A stretch of 64,000 nucleotides of DNA from Yoonia rosea (GTDB lineage: Bacteria; Pseudomonadota; Alphaproteobacteria; Rhodobacterales; Rhodobacteraceae). The notes under the pieces are model-generated. The model made no database searches, was not told the origin of the DNA, and was given only the letters and a program-made list of their open reading frames with translations. Shown piece after piece: positions 8,596 to 16,194 of this stretch. Made by a program: the position numbers and the translations under genes. Every line of letters begins with the position of its first letter. Position 1 is the stretch's first letter. The DNA lies in assembly GCF_900156505.1 (NCBI RefSeq), contig NZ_FTPR01000001.1:2108001-2172000 (forward strand), in the 5' to 3' direction.

Positions 8596-9477
8596 TTGGC
8601 ACAGAACTTCGATACCTCTGGCTACCTGATCGCCCCTGATCCGGGTGCTGCGCGCCTGACGCGGGCGGTCACCGGCACGGATCAGACAGGGGCAACTGTT
8701 GCACTGAACGTGGTTGAGGAACGCCCGCTGACAATCTTTCTCAATTCCCAGGAAATTGTCACCGCCATGACGATAGGCGACTATCCCGCCTATCTGGCAC
8801 TTGGTTTTTTGCGCAATCAGGGCATGTTGCGCGCGGATGATGTGATCACAGGTGTGGACTACGACGAAGAGCTTGAAACCGTTGTGGTGCGCACCGAAGC
8901 GCAAACCAGCTATGAAGACAAGCTCAAGAAAAAAACCCGCACCAGCGGCTGCGCTGTCGGCACGGTCTTTGGTGACATGATGGAAGGGCTTGAAGGTGTC
9001 ACGCTGCCACCTGTCCAGATCCGCACATCCGATCTTTACGCGCTGGCCGCACAGATCAACCGCACCCCCTCACTCTATCTCGAAGCCGGCGCAATCCACG
9101 GCACGATCCTGTGTCAGGACAACCGTCCGCTGGTCTATATGGAGGACGTGGGCCGCCACAACGCCGTCGATAAAATCGCAGGCTGGATGCTCTCCGAAGG
9201 GATCAGCGCTGCTGACAAAATTCTCTACACTACAGGCCGTCTGACTTCCGAGATGGTGATCAAAACCGCGATGATGGGCATCCCTGTCCTCGCCTCCCGC
9301 TCCGGCTTCACCGCGTGGGGGGTTGAGATCGCCAACCAGATCGGCCTGACGCTGATCGGGCGCATGAAAGGGCAACGTTTTGTCTGCCTCTCGGGCGAAG
9401 AGCGCCTGATCCGTGACGCGGACCCCGCCCTGATCGCCGATGAGCCCCGCAAAATGGGACGTAAGGCAAGCACATGA
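8596..9477 (+). CDS. fdhD: Formate dehydrogenase accessory sulfurtransferase FdhD
   Basis: FdhD moves sulfur from a cysteine desulfurase to the bis-MGD cofactor of formate dehydrogenase, an activation step in the cytoplasm. The 293-residue product shows TSGCAVGTVFG, which holds the reactive Cys loop, then MEDVGRHNAVDKIAG and TTGRLTSEMV, all conserved in the family. The start is a TTG at 8596 with AGGA eight bases upstream; upstream ATGs are out of frame. It opens a molybdenum-cofactor cluster with mobA, mobB and moeA. No formate dehydrogenase subunits are in the window. Confidence 0.95.
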   Translation: MAQNFDTSGYLIAPDPGAARLTRAVTGTDQTGATVALNVVEERPLTIFLNSQEIVTAMTIGDYPAYLALGFLRNQGMLRADDVITGVDYDEELETVVVRTEAQTSYEDKLKKKTRTSGCAVGTVFGDMMEGLEGVTLPPVQIRTSDLYALAAQINRTPSLYLEAGAIHGTILCQDNRPLVYMEDVGRHNAVDKIAGWMLSEGISAADKILYTTGRLTSEMVIKTAMMGIPVLASRSGFTAWGVEIANQIGLTLIGRMKGQRFVCLSGEERLIRDADPALIADEPRKMGRKAST

Positions 9478-9547
9478 GCATCGCATCATCTTGCCCCATA
9501 TACTCCCGCCGGAGGCTCCAACAGACAACCAACACGCAGGTTTCCCG

Positions 9548-10135
9548 ATGAAGCACCCCCTCGGCGTCATTCTCGCAGGCGGTCAGGCCACACGCATGGG
9601 TGGGGGCGACAAGGGACTGCTGCCTTTGGGCAGCGGCACAATCCTGTCGCATGTGATCGACCGACTGGAACCGCAGGTCGCAGGCCTCGCGTTGAACGCC
9701 AACGGGGATCCCGCACGCTTTGCCCACCTAAACCTGCCGGTAATCGCTGACAGCATCGACGGGTTCGCGGGCCCCCTCTCGGGTGTGCTCGCGGGGCTGG
9801 ACTGGGCCGCCACACAAGGGGCCAGCCATATCGTGACAGCCGCGGCTGACACGCCTTTCTTTCCATGCGATCTGGTGCCGCGCCTGTTGCAAGCCGCCGA
9901 AGATGCGGGCACGCAAATTGCCCTGTCCCGCACGCCGGATGGCCGCCACCCCACCTTCGGGCTCTGGCCCACCGTCCTGCGCGATGACCTGCGCGCAGCC
10001 CTCAATGACGGGTTGCGCAAGGTCGTGCTGTGGACAGATCAACACGGCTGCGCCACTGCCGCATTCCCTGACGACTCTGCCTTTTTTAACGTCAACACCC
10101 CTCAGGACCTCGTACAAGCGGAACATATGCTATGA
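9548..10135 (+). CDS. mobA: Molybdenum cofactor guanylyltransferase MobA
   Basis: MobA attaches GMP to molybdopterin to make the guanine dinucleotide cofactor used by DMSO-reductase-family enzymes, including formate dehydrogenase. The 195-residue product begins at the ATG at 9548 (MKHPLGVILAGG). It has the nucleotide-binding signature LAGGQATRMGGGDKG at its N terminus and AAADTPFFP for the metal-binding aspartate. It lies 70 bases after fdhD and overlaps mobB by four bases. Confidence 0.95.
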   Translation: MKHPLGVILAGGQATRMGGGDKGLLPLGSGTILSHVIDRLEPQVAGLALNANGDPARFAHLNLPVIADSIDGFAGPLSGVLAGLDWAATQGASHIVTAAADTPFFPCDLVPRLLQAAEDAGTQIALSRTPDGRHPTFGLWPTVLRDDLRAALNDGLRKVVLWTDQHGCATAAFPDDSAFFNVNTPQDLVQAEHML

Positions 10136-10623
10136 AAATCTACGGCGTCACGGGCTATAAGAACGCAGGCAAGACCGGCCTCATGGAACGGCTGGTTACA
10201 GAGATCACAAGCCGCGGCTTCACTGTCTCGACCCTGAAACACGCGCACCACAGCTTTGATGTCGACCACCCCGGCAAAGACAGCTATCGCCACCGCCACG
10301 CTGGTGCCCATCAAGTGCTGCTTTCATCAGCGACCCGCTGGGCACTTATGACGGAATTGCGCGACAATGACGAAGTCCCGCTTGCTGATCTTCTGGCAAA
10401 ACTCGACCCTGTCGATCTGATTTTGGTGGAAGGTTACAAACGCGACGCCCATCCTAAAATCGAGGCCTATCGCGCTGAAAACAAGCACCCCGTTCTGGCC
10501 CAAGAAGACCCCACCGTGCGTGCCGTCGCAAGTGACTGTGCGCTTGACGTGACACAACCACGCTTTGATCTGAATGATACCAAGGCCATCGCCGATTTCA
10601 TCCTCTCCGAGGTCGGCCTGTGA
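10132..10623 (+). CDS. mobB: Molybdopterin-guanine dinucleotide biosynthesis protein MobB
   Basis: This 163-residue P-loop GTPase-like protein opens with GVTGYKNAGKTGLMERL (Walker A), followed by STLKHAHHSFDVDHPGKDSYRHR, diagnostic for MobB. It assists MobA and may carry or protect the cofactor; it is not strictly required in other bacteria. Its start overlaps mobA and its stop overlaps the moeA fusion (GTGA), so the three genes are translationally coupled. Confidence 0.95.
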   Translation: MKIYGVTGYKNAGKTGLMERLVTEITSRGFTVSTLKHAHHSFDVDHPGKDSYRHRHAGAHQVLLSSATRWALMTELRDNDEVPLADLLAKLDPVDLILVEGYKRDAHPKIEAYRAENKHPVLAQEDPTVRAVASDCALDVTQPRFDLNDTKAIADFILSEVGL

Positions 10624-12710
10624 TCTTCGACACTTTCCTCATGGTCGACTGGTCGGGCGGCAATGACCGCGGGGCGACCCCGAAGAAAGACGCCATCTGG
10701 GTCTGTGCAGCACGCGGCGGCATGGCCGATGCCCCCCTTTACATGCGCAACCGCCACGTTGCCGAAGAATGGATTACCGATTTTCTGAAAGCGGAGACAG
10801 ACGCAGGCCGCCGCGTCCTTGCCGGTTTCGACTTTGCCTTTGGCTACCCCGCTGGTTTTGGCAGAACCTTGATCGGCACCGATGATCCCTTCGCTTTGTG
10901 GGACTGGTTCGCCGCGCGCGTGCAGGACGACCCCAAGTCCAACAACCGCTTTGATCTGGCTGGTGACATCAACGCACACTTCCCCGGCACAGGCCCCTTC
11001 TGGGGCAACGGGCTGCAACGCGATATTCCGCATCTGCCGCGCAAAGGATTGGCACGCGACGGCCACGGCATGCCTGAGAAACGCAAAGCTGAAGAGCAGG
11101 CCAAAGGCGCGTTCCCCGTCTGGCAGCTGTCGGGTGCGGGGGCGGTAGGCAGTCAGGTGATCATGGGATTGCCCATGCTCGCCCGCCTGCGCAAAACCTT
11201 TGGCGAGACACTCACCACTTGGCCGTTCGAACCGCTCTCGACACCTATCGCACTGGTCGAAATCTGGCCCTCGCTGATCGCAAAAAACATCGCCGCAACC
11301 CTGCCCGAGGGTCAGATCAAAGACGCGCATCAAGTGCAGGTCATGGCCGAGACGCTTTCGGCGATGACCGCAGAAAACCTTGCCCGCCTCCTCGACGTAC
11401 CCGCCAACACAGAAGGCTGGATTCTCGGCCTTGGCCATGAAGCGCTGCTGACACAAGGGGCCCTTCCGCCCCCGCTGAAAAACGACTGCTTTGCGATGCC
11501 GCAAGGCGCACATTGGACACCTGTCGACACGGCCCTCGACCATTTGCGCCGCGAGCTGTCCTGCGTCACAGGCACGCGGAACATCCCCCTCAAAGACGCC
11601 GCGAACTGTATTCTGGCAGCGGATGTCGTGGCTGCACGCGCGCATCCGCCCGCCCCCAATGCCGCCGTTGACGGCTATGGTTTCGCAGGCCCCGCCCCCG
11701 AAGGCATCAACCGCTTGCCCTTGGTGCAAGGCCGCGCGGCGGCAGGCGCACCATTTGCCGGAAACGTCCCCGCAGACCACGCGATCCGTATTCTGACAGG
11801 GGCGAACCTGCCGCAAGGCGTCGACACCGTGGTGCTGCAAGAAGACGTCAGCGCGACCGCCTCGGACGTCAGCTTTCACGGCCCTATCAAACAGGGCGCG
11901 AATGCGCGCAAAGCAGGCGAGGATATGCAGGCAGGGCAGGTCATCCTGCATGCAGGGCGCAAGCTTACCGCAGCAGACATTGGAACGATGGCCGCTGCCG
12001 GTGTGAACAAACTTCGCGTTCATCAGCAATTGAAGGTTGGCATTCTCTCGACCGGTGACGAGCTGCGCGATCCCGGCGACGCGACGACCGACGGCCAGAT
12101 CTTCGATGCAAACCGCCCCATGCTATCGGCTTTGGTCGGGCAATGGGGTTACGATGTGATCGACCTTGGCCGCGCGCCTGACAACCGTGACCGCCTGCGC
12201 AACATTCTGGATGACGCTGCACGCCGCTGCGATGTGATCGTGTCATCCGGCGGCGCATCTGCGGGGGACGAGGACCATATGTCTGCCCTGCTCGAAGACA
12301 CAGGGTCCTTCGCGCTTTGGCGGATTGCCATGAAACCCGGACGCCCGCTTGCCATGGGACAATGGCAGGGTAAGCCCGTCTTCGGCCTGCCCGGTAATCC
12401 GGTTGCGGCGATGGTTTGCGCGCTGGTCTTTGTCGCGCCTGCTCTGCGGGTTCTGGCAGGTGGCACATGGCAAACCCCCGCGCGCTATATGGTGCCCGCC
12501 GGTTTCACCAAATCCAAAAAGGAAGGCCGTCGTGAATACCTGCGCGCGCGGATCGAAAACGGCACCGCAGTGGTTTTTCCCTCCGAAGGATCAGGCCGCG
12601 TATCCGGGCTTAGCTGGGCAACAGGGCTTGTGGAGCTCGCTGATCCGGCGCAAAAGGTCGCACCCGGTGATCCGGTTGCGTTTCTTCCATTCCATAGTTT
12701 TGATGCATGA
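10620..12710 (+). CDS. moeA: DUF429-like domain fused to molybdopterin molybdotransferase MoeA
   Basis: This 696-residue protein has two parts. Residues 1 to about 285 include MVDWSGG near the N terminus, GFDFAFGYPAGF at about 75, and LVEIWPSLIAKN at about 210. This spacing recalls RNase-H-fold DUF429 proteins. Residues from about 300 to 696 are a complete MoeA: NAAVDGYGFA, ILTGANLPQGVDTVV, KVGILSTGDEL, SSGGASAGDEDH and GLPGNPVAAMV. MoeA inserts molybdate into adenylated molybdopterin. The start is a GTG overlapping the mobB stop. The fused N-terminal half roughly doubles the usual MoeA length of about 400 residues, and its role is unknown. The GNAT gene overlaps its stop. Confidence 0.9.
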   Translation: MIFDTFLMVDWSGGNDRGATPKKDAIWVCAARGGMADAPLYMRNRHVAEEWITDFLKAETDAGRRVLAGFDFAFGYPAGFGRTLIGTDDPFALWDWFAARVQDDPKSNNRFDLAGDINAHFPGTGPFWGNGLQRDIPHLPRKGLARDGHGMPEKRKAEEQAKGAFPVWQLSGAGAVGSQVIMGLPMLARLRKTFGETLTTWPFEPLSTPIALVEIWPSLIAKNIAATLPEGQIKDAHQVQVMAETLSAMTAENLARLLDVPANTEGWILGLGHEALLTQGALPPPLKNDCFAMPQGAHWTPVDTALDHLRRELSCVTGTRNIPLKDAANCILAADVVAARAHPPAPNAAVDGYGFAGPAPEGINRLPLVQGRAAAGAPFAGNVPADHAIRILTGANLPQGVDTVVLQEDVSATASDVSFHGPIKQGANARKAGEDMQAGQVILHAGRKLTAADIGTMAAAGVNKLRVHQQLKVGILSTGDELRDPGDATTDGQIFDANRPMLSALVGQWGYDVIDLGRAPDNRDRLRNILDDAARRCDVIVSSGGASAGDEDHMSALLEDTGSFALWRIAMKPGRPLAMGQWQGKPVFGLPGNPVAAMVCALVFVAPALRVLAGGTWQTPARYMVPAGFTKSKKEGRREYLRARIENGTAVVFPSEGSGRVSGLSWATGLVELADPAQKVAPGDPVAFLPFHSFDA

Positions 12711-13285
12711 AAATTACTGTTGGCATACCCGAAAAAGACCGCGAGGAAGCGGCTATCCTTTACTGGGATGCCTTTGGTGAGAAGCTCGGCTTTACGATGG
12801 GCCCCAAATATCAGGCATTGATGTTTGTGCGCTCGGTTCTGCGACCAGATCATGGCATCTGCGCCCATGACGACAACGGACGGCTGTTGGGCATTGCGGG
12901 TTTCAAGACCGCGCAAGGGGCTTTGGTTGGTGGCGATTTCAACGACCTGCGCAAGGTCTATGGCTGGGTCAGTGCCGCTATTCGTTGTTCGCTTCTGTCC
13001 TTGCTGGAACGCGACACCGAAAATGAGCGCTTCTTGATGGATGGGCTTTTTGTCGCCCCCGAAGCGCGTGGTAAGGGCGTGGGCACTGCGCTGCTGGACG
13101 CGATCGTGGATGAGGCACGGCGGCGGGGCTTTGATCAGGTCAGACTGGATGTGGTCGACACCAACCCGCGCGCCAAGGCGCTTTACCGGTACGTGGGTTT
13201 CAAAGAGGTCAAAACCAGCAAAATCGGCCTTTTGAAACACGTCTTTGGCTTCAGCGCCTCAACGACAATGGTCCGTGACGTCTAG
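12707..13285 (+). CDS. GNAT family N-acetyltransferase
   Basis: This 192-residue protein shows the GNAT acetyl-CoA site at about residues 113-130 (LFVAPEARGKGVGTALLD) and the closing beta-bulge segment VVDTNPRAKALYRYVGF. The first ATG overlaps the moeA stop (ATGA), so it belongs to the molybdenum-cofactor transcript, but nothing indicates a role in cofactor synthesis. The acceptor substrate is unknown. Its end overlaps the converging MbfA gene. Confidence 0.9.
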   Translation: MKITVGIPEKDREEAAILYWDAFGEKLGFTMGPKYQALMFVRSVLRPDHGICAHDDNGRLLGIAGFKTAQGALVGGDFNDLRKVYGWVSAAIRCSLLSLLERDTENERFLMDGLFVAPEARGKGVGTALLDAIVDEARRRGFDQVRLDVVDTNPRAKALYRYVGFKEVKTSKIGLLKHVFGFSASTTMVRDV

Positions 13286-14259
13286 CCCGCACCAATCAAC
13301 GCACCCGCACCAAAGACCAGCGCACCGCCCAGAACCACCTGAAAAATGGCCTTGAGCCAAGGTGTCTGCATATAGCGGTTCTGGATCCAAGCGATCGCCC
13401 AAAGCTCGACGAAGACGACCATCAATGCGATAATCGTAGCGGTCCAGAAATCGGTGATGAGATAGGGCAAAGCATGGCCCAGCCCCCCGATTGTTGTCAT
13501 CACGCCCGCCGCCAGACCGCGTTTGTATGGCGATCCGCGGCCCGAGATCTGGCCGTCATCCGAAGCGGCTTCCGTGAAGCCCATCGAGATGCCGGCACCT
13601 ACCGATGCTGCCAAACCGACAAGGAAGGTGGTCCATGTGTCTTGGGTCGCGAAAGCCACCGCAAAGATCGGCGCAAGGGTCGATACCGAGCCGTCCATCA
13701 AGCCGGCAAGCCCCGGCTGTACCCATGTCAGCACGAACTGCCTGTGCGCCGCCGTCTCTTCCTCTGATTTGGTGTCACCCGCAAGATGCACTTCGGCCAG
13801 TTCCTGGGCCTTGTCCGAATGACCTGCCTCGGCAGCCGCGAGATCACCCAAGAGTTTACGCGTTGCCGCATCGGTCGTTGCAGCGGCAGCCGCCAGATAG
13901 AACCGCTCCGCATCACGCTCCATCTGGGCGGCCTCATCACGGATGCGTTCAAGCCCGAGGTTTTCGACCAGCCAGACTGGACGGCGGGCATAGAAGCCCG
14001 AAACATGTTCGCGGCGGATCAGCGGGATCACTTCGCCAAAACGTGTGCGGTGCAAATCAATCAGCCGTTGGCGGTGGCCGTCCTCTTCTTTGGCCATCCC
14101 GTCAAAGATGGCCGCTGAGGCGGGGTATTCCGCACGCAGCCGTTCAGCATAGCCACGATAGATACGGGCATCATCTTCTTCCGATGAAATCGCCAGCGCC
14201 AGAACCTCTTGCTCTGACAGTTCGCTAAAGCGGCGGCGGTAACCGAATGATTGCAACAT
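13282..14259 (-). CDS. mbfA: Membrane-bound ferritin / VIT1 family iron exporter (MbfA-like)
   Basis: This 325-residue fusion has a ferritin/rubrerythrin-like diiron domain at about residues 15-150 with metal-ligand motifs (ISSEEDDARIYRGYAERL, MAKEEDGHRQRL, ERDAERFYLAAA, AEAGHSDKAQ), then a VIT1/CCC1 membrane domain (SVSTLAPIFAVAFAT, GISMGFTEAASDDG). In Bradyrhizobium and Agrobacterium, MbfA exports iron and protects against iron and peroxide stress, under Irr control. An Irr-like palindrome lies directly upstream (14274-14290), which fits. The ATG at 14259 has AAGGA seven bases upstream. Confidence 0.92.
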   Translation of the reverse strand: MLQSFGYRRRFSELSEQEVLALAISSEEDDARIYRGYAERLRAEYPASAAIFDGMAKEEDGHRQRLIDLHRTRFGEVIPLIRREHVSGFYARRPVWLVENLGLERIRDEAAQMERDAERFYLAAAAATTDAATRKLLGDLAAAEAGHSDKAQELAEVHLAGDTKSEEETAAHRQFVLTWVQPGLAGLMDGSVSTLAPIFAVAFATQDTWTTFLVGLAASVGAGISMGFTEAASDDGQISGRGSPYKRGLAAGVMTTIGGLGHALPYLITDFWTATIIALMVVFVELWAIAWIQNRYMQTPWLKAIFQVVLGGALVFGAGALIGAG

Positions 14260-14273
14260 ACGTGCGATCCTTT

Positions 14274-14290
14274 CTTAGAATGGTTCTAAG
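14274..14290 (-). promoter_or_regulatory. Irr-type iron control element upstream of mbfA
   Basis: CTTAGAA-TGG-TTCTAAG is a perfect inverted repeat with seven-base arms ending 15 bases upstream of the mbfA start codon, just before its ribosome-binding site. It fits the alphaproteobacterial ICE/Irr-box pattern of TTAGAA and TTCTAA half-sites. Irr bound here under low iron would repress export of iron, as shown for mbfA in other alphaproteobacteria. Confidence 0.8.
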
Positions 14291-14361
14291 TTAGGATCTG
14301 TAGCAGAAATCTCAAGCAAAAAGGCAAAACAAATCATTCACTAAATGTCTTGCAATCTGAA

Positions 14362-14374
14362 CTAAACGGTTTAG
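14362..14374. promoter_or_regulatory. Palindromic operator candidate for the nearby TetR regulator
   Basis: CTAAAC-G-GTTTAG is a perfect palindrome located 36 bases upstream of the small exported-protein gene and about 330 bases upstream of the TetR-family gene. Its size and symmetry fit a TetR-type operator. The small gene and regulator may share the transcript it controls. This is inference from position and symmetry. Confidence 0.45.
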
Positions 14375-14409
14375 ATAGGGGTCACGCACAGAAAAAGCAG
14401 GACTCAGCC

Positions 14410-14598
14410 ATGTCTCGTCTCTTCTTTATCCTGATCGCCGCTGGCATCGCCGTTGCTGCCGGCGCCGTGTCTGCCCAGTCAACGCAGACGGATACATCCA
14501 CACAAACCCAAACGTCTCAACCTTCACCTGAGACGACCAAAGGATGTGCCAACCTTGGCACGCTTTCCAGCGAGACTTGCACCCTGCTGGGCAAGTAG
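14410..14598 (+). CDS. Small exported Thr/Gln-rich protein
   Basis: This 62-residue product begins at the ATG at 14410. Residues 1-22 are a clear signal peptide ending AVSAQS. The mature part is about 40 residues, rich in Thr, Ser and Gln, with two cysteines (GCANLG and ETCTLLGK) that could form a disulfide in the periplasm. No known family is recognised. It sits between a palindromic operator candidate and the TetR gene, so it may be a target of that regulator. Confidence 0.6.
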   Translation: MSRLFFILIAAGIAVAAGAVSAQSTQTDTSTQTQTSQPSPETTKGCANLGTLSSETCTLLGK

Positions 14599-14704
14599 CG
14601 CTGTAGCAGCGATGGGGTTATATTCTCCTGGCGCCCTGTCGCTGCTATGTCCTTGCCGCTAGTGAACTGATCGCTTTATGATGAAGTCCTGTAAGGAGCC
14701 CAAG

Positions 14705-15322
14705 ATGCCCGACGGTACAATCGAACCCAAAAAAGGACGGAAATTTGATCAGGTGCTGGAAGGCGCCCGACATGTCTTTTTATCCGACGGTTTTGAAGGG
14801 GCCTCGGTTGATGATATCGCCAAGGCAGCAGGTGTGTCAAAGGCAACGCTCTATAGCTATTTCCCCGACAAGCGCTTTTTGTTCATGCAAGTGGCCAAAA
14901 CCGAATGCGCCCGTCAGGCCGAACATGCGATCGAAACGATCAATATGGATGCGCCCGTGCGGCAGGTGCTGAATGCGATTGCGATCGACATGGTCGATTT
15001 CATCACATCACAATTCGGCAAACGCATTTTCCGGATTTGTGTGGGCGAAAGTGACCGTTTCCCGGAGTTGGGGCGTGAGTTTTACGAAAGCGGCCCGCTT
15101 TTGATCCGTGGCCGATTGGTGGATTTCTTCCACAGAGCCGTGGAAAATAACGAATTGGCGATCACCGATTTCGAACTGGCGGCGGAACAATTCCACGAAC
15201 TCTGCAAAGCCGACCTGTTTCCGCGCATGGTGTTCAACATGGATGATGAGTTCACGCCAGCCGAGAAACAGCGCGTGATCGACGGTGCTGTTGATATGTT
15301 CATGGCGCGCTACGGGGTTTAA
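14705..15322 (+). CDS. TetR/AcrR family transcriptional regulator
   Basis: This 205-residue regulator has an N-terminal helix-turn-helix (GASVDDIAKAAGVSKATLYSYFPDKRFLF at about residues 31-60, quoted in part) and an AefR/AcrR-like C-terminal ligand domain (GKRIFRICVGESDRFPELGREFY). I choose the ATG at 14705 because TAAGGAG lies seven bases upstream. An in-frame ATG at 14678 has no such site. It converges with and overlaps the NYN-domain gene. The likely operator is the palindrome at 14362. Its ligand is unknown. Confidence 0.9.
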   Translation: MPDGTIEPKKGRKFDQVLEGARHVFLSDGFEGASVDDIAKAAGVSKATLYSYFPDKRFLFMQVAKTECARQAEHAIETINMDAPVRQVLNAIAIDMVDFITSQFGKRIFRICVGESDRFPELGREFYESGPLLIRGRLVDFFHRAVENNELAITDFELAAEQFHELCKADLFPRMVFNMDDEFTPAEKQRVIDGAVDMFMARYGV

Positions 15323-16050
15323 TCCAGCCGCCGCACCTCGACATTGCGCCCTTGGGCTTTTTTGATCTCGAACCGCCCGGTCTTTTCCAGCAAATCGCTC
15401 AGTTTTGGGCTGCCATAGGTACGCGGATCAAAGTCCGGACTGGCTCGGGTAATATACTGACCAAGCTGGCCAAGCGAAAACCACTCGCCCTCGGGATCAA
15501 TACTATTCATTGCCTTGATCACCAGCGGGATCGCCTCGGACGGCGGGTGGCGGTCATTTGAGGTTTGCGCGGACTTTCCGGTTTTCTGAGGTTTGTCCGC
15601 TTCTTTTTCGGCGCTGACGATATTCTCGATCAGGATAAAGCGATTGCAGACATTGCGCAGACTGACCGGCGCTTTGCTTTCACCGATGCCGATCACCTCA
15701 ACCCCGTTTTCGCGCATGCGGTTGGCAAGCGCGGTGAAATCACTGTCTGACGAAACCAGAACAAAGCCGTCAAAACGGCCTGTGTGCAAAATATCCATCG
15801 CATCAATCACCAGCCCGATATCGCTGGCATTCTTGCCCTTGGTATTGGCGGTTTCCTGATTGGCGACCATGCCCAACTCCATGACCACCTTTTTCCAATT
15901 GCCCAGCGCGGGACTGGACCAATCGCCGTAGACACGACGTAACGCAGGCTCACCGTAGGTCGTGATCTCGCGCATGATATCGGCGGCATATTTTGCGGGA
16001 ATATTATCGGCATCAATCAAGACGGCCAGCAGCATACGGTCTTTGGACAA
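15319..16050 (-). CDS. NYN domain / OST-HTH protein (LabA-like)
   Basis: This 243-residue protein has an N-terminal NYN (PIN-like) domain: LLAVLIDADNIP, SDIGLVIDAMDILH and FVLVSSDSDF supply the acidic residues of a predicted metal-dependent RNase site. A C-terminal segment of about 70 residues (AIPLVIKAMNSIDPEGEWFSLGQLGQYI) resembles an OST-HTH/LOTUS domain, which binds RNA. The family is often annotated LabA/DUF88. RNA turnover is the likely role, but targets are unknown. Its 3' end overlaps the TetR gene stop. Confidence 0.85.
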   Translation of the reverse strand: MSKDRMLLAVLIDADNIPAKYAADIMREITTYGEPALRRVYGDWSSPALGNWKKVVMELGMVANQETANTKGKNASDIGLVIDAMDILHTGRFDGFVLVSSDSDFTALANRMRENGVEVIGIGESKAPVSLRNVCNRFILIENIVSAEKEADKPQKTGKSAQTSNDRHPPSEAIPLVIKAMNSIDPEGEWFSLGQLGQYITRASPDFDPRTYGSPKLSDLLEKTGRFEIKKAQGRNVEVRRLD

Positions 16051-16099
16051 GGGGGTTTTCCTAGACTTGGGATAATTTGAAATCGCGACGACGACAGAC

Positions 16100-16139
16100 G
16101 AACGCTACCGCGTTCGGTTCAAAGATGGAACCAAGTTCC
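16100..16139. promoter_or_regulatory. Cluster of nested GAAC/GTTC inverted repeats upstream of the NYN gene
   Basis: Three overlapping inverted repeats occupy 40 bases: GAACG-N6-CGTTC (16100-16115), GGTTC-N7-GAACC (16116-16132) and GGAAC-N3-GTTCC (16127-16139). They lie 50-90 bases upstream of the minus-strand NYN gene. The GTTC/GAAC half-sites recall the alphaproteobacterial LexA box, but that is normally a direct repeat (GTTC-N7-GTTC), so the match is not canonical. A regulatory role is only suggested. Confidence 0.35.
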
Positions 16140-16149
16140 CTCAAACGCA

Positions 16150-16176
16150 AAAGGCCCGATCAACGACCGGGCCTTT
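16150..16176 (-). terminator. Rho-independent terminator of the adhI gene
   Basis: A nine-base stem (AAAGGCCCG / CGGGCCTTT) with a nine-base loop lies 19 bases past the stop of the formaldehyde dehydrogenase gene. On the minus strand the stem is followed by a short T run. Confidence 0.8.
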
Positions 16177-16194
16177 GTGACCATTACGTGTGTT

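Noticed and set aside
14604..14647. TAGCAGCGA/TCGCTGCTA inverted repeat between the small exported gene and tetR
   Set aside because: The loop is 26 bases and no T run follows, so it is neither a clear terminator nor a clear operator.
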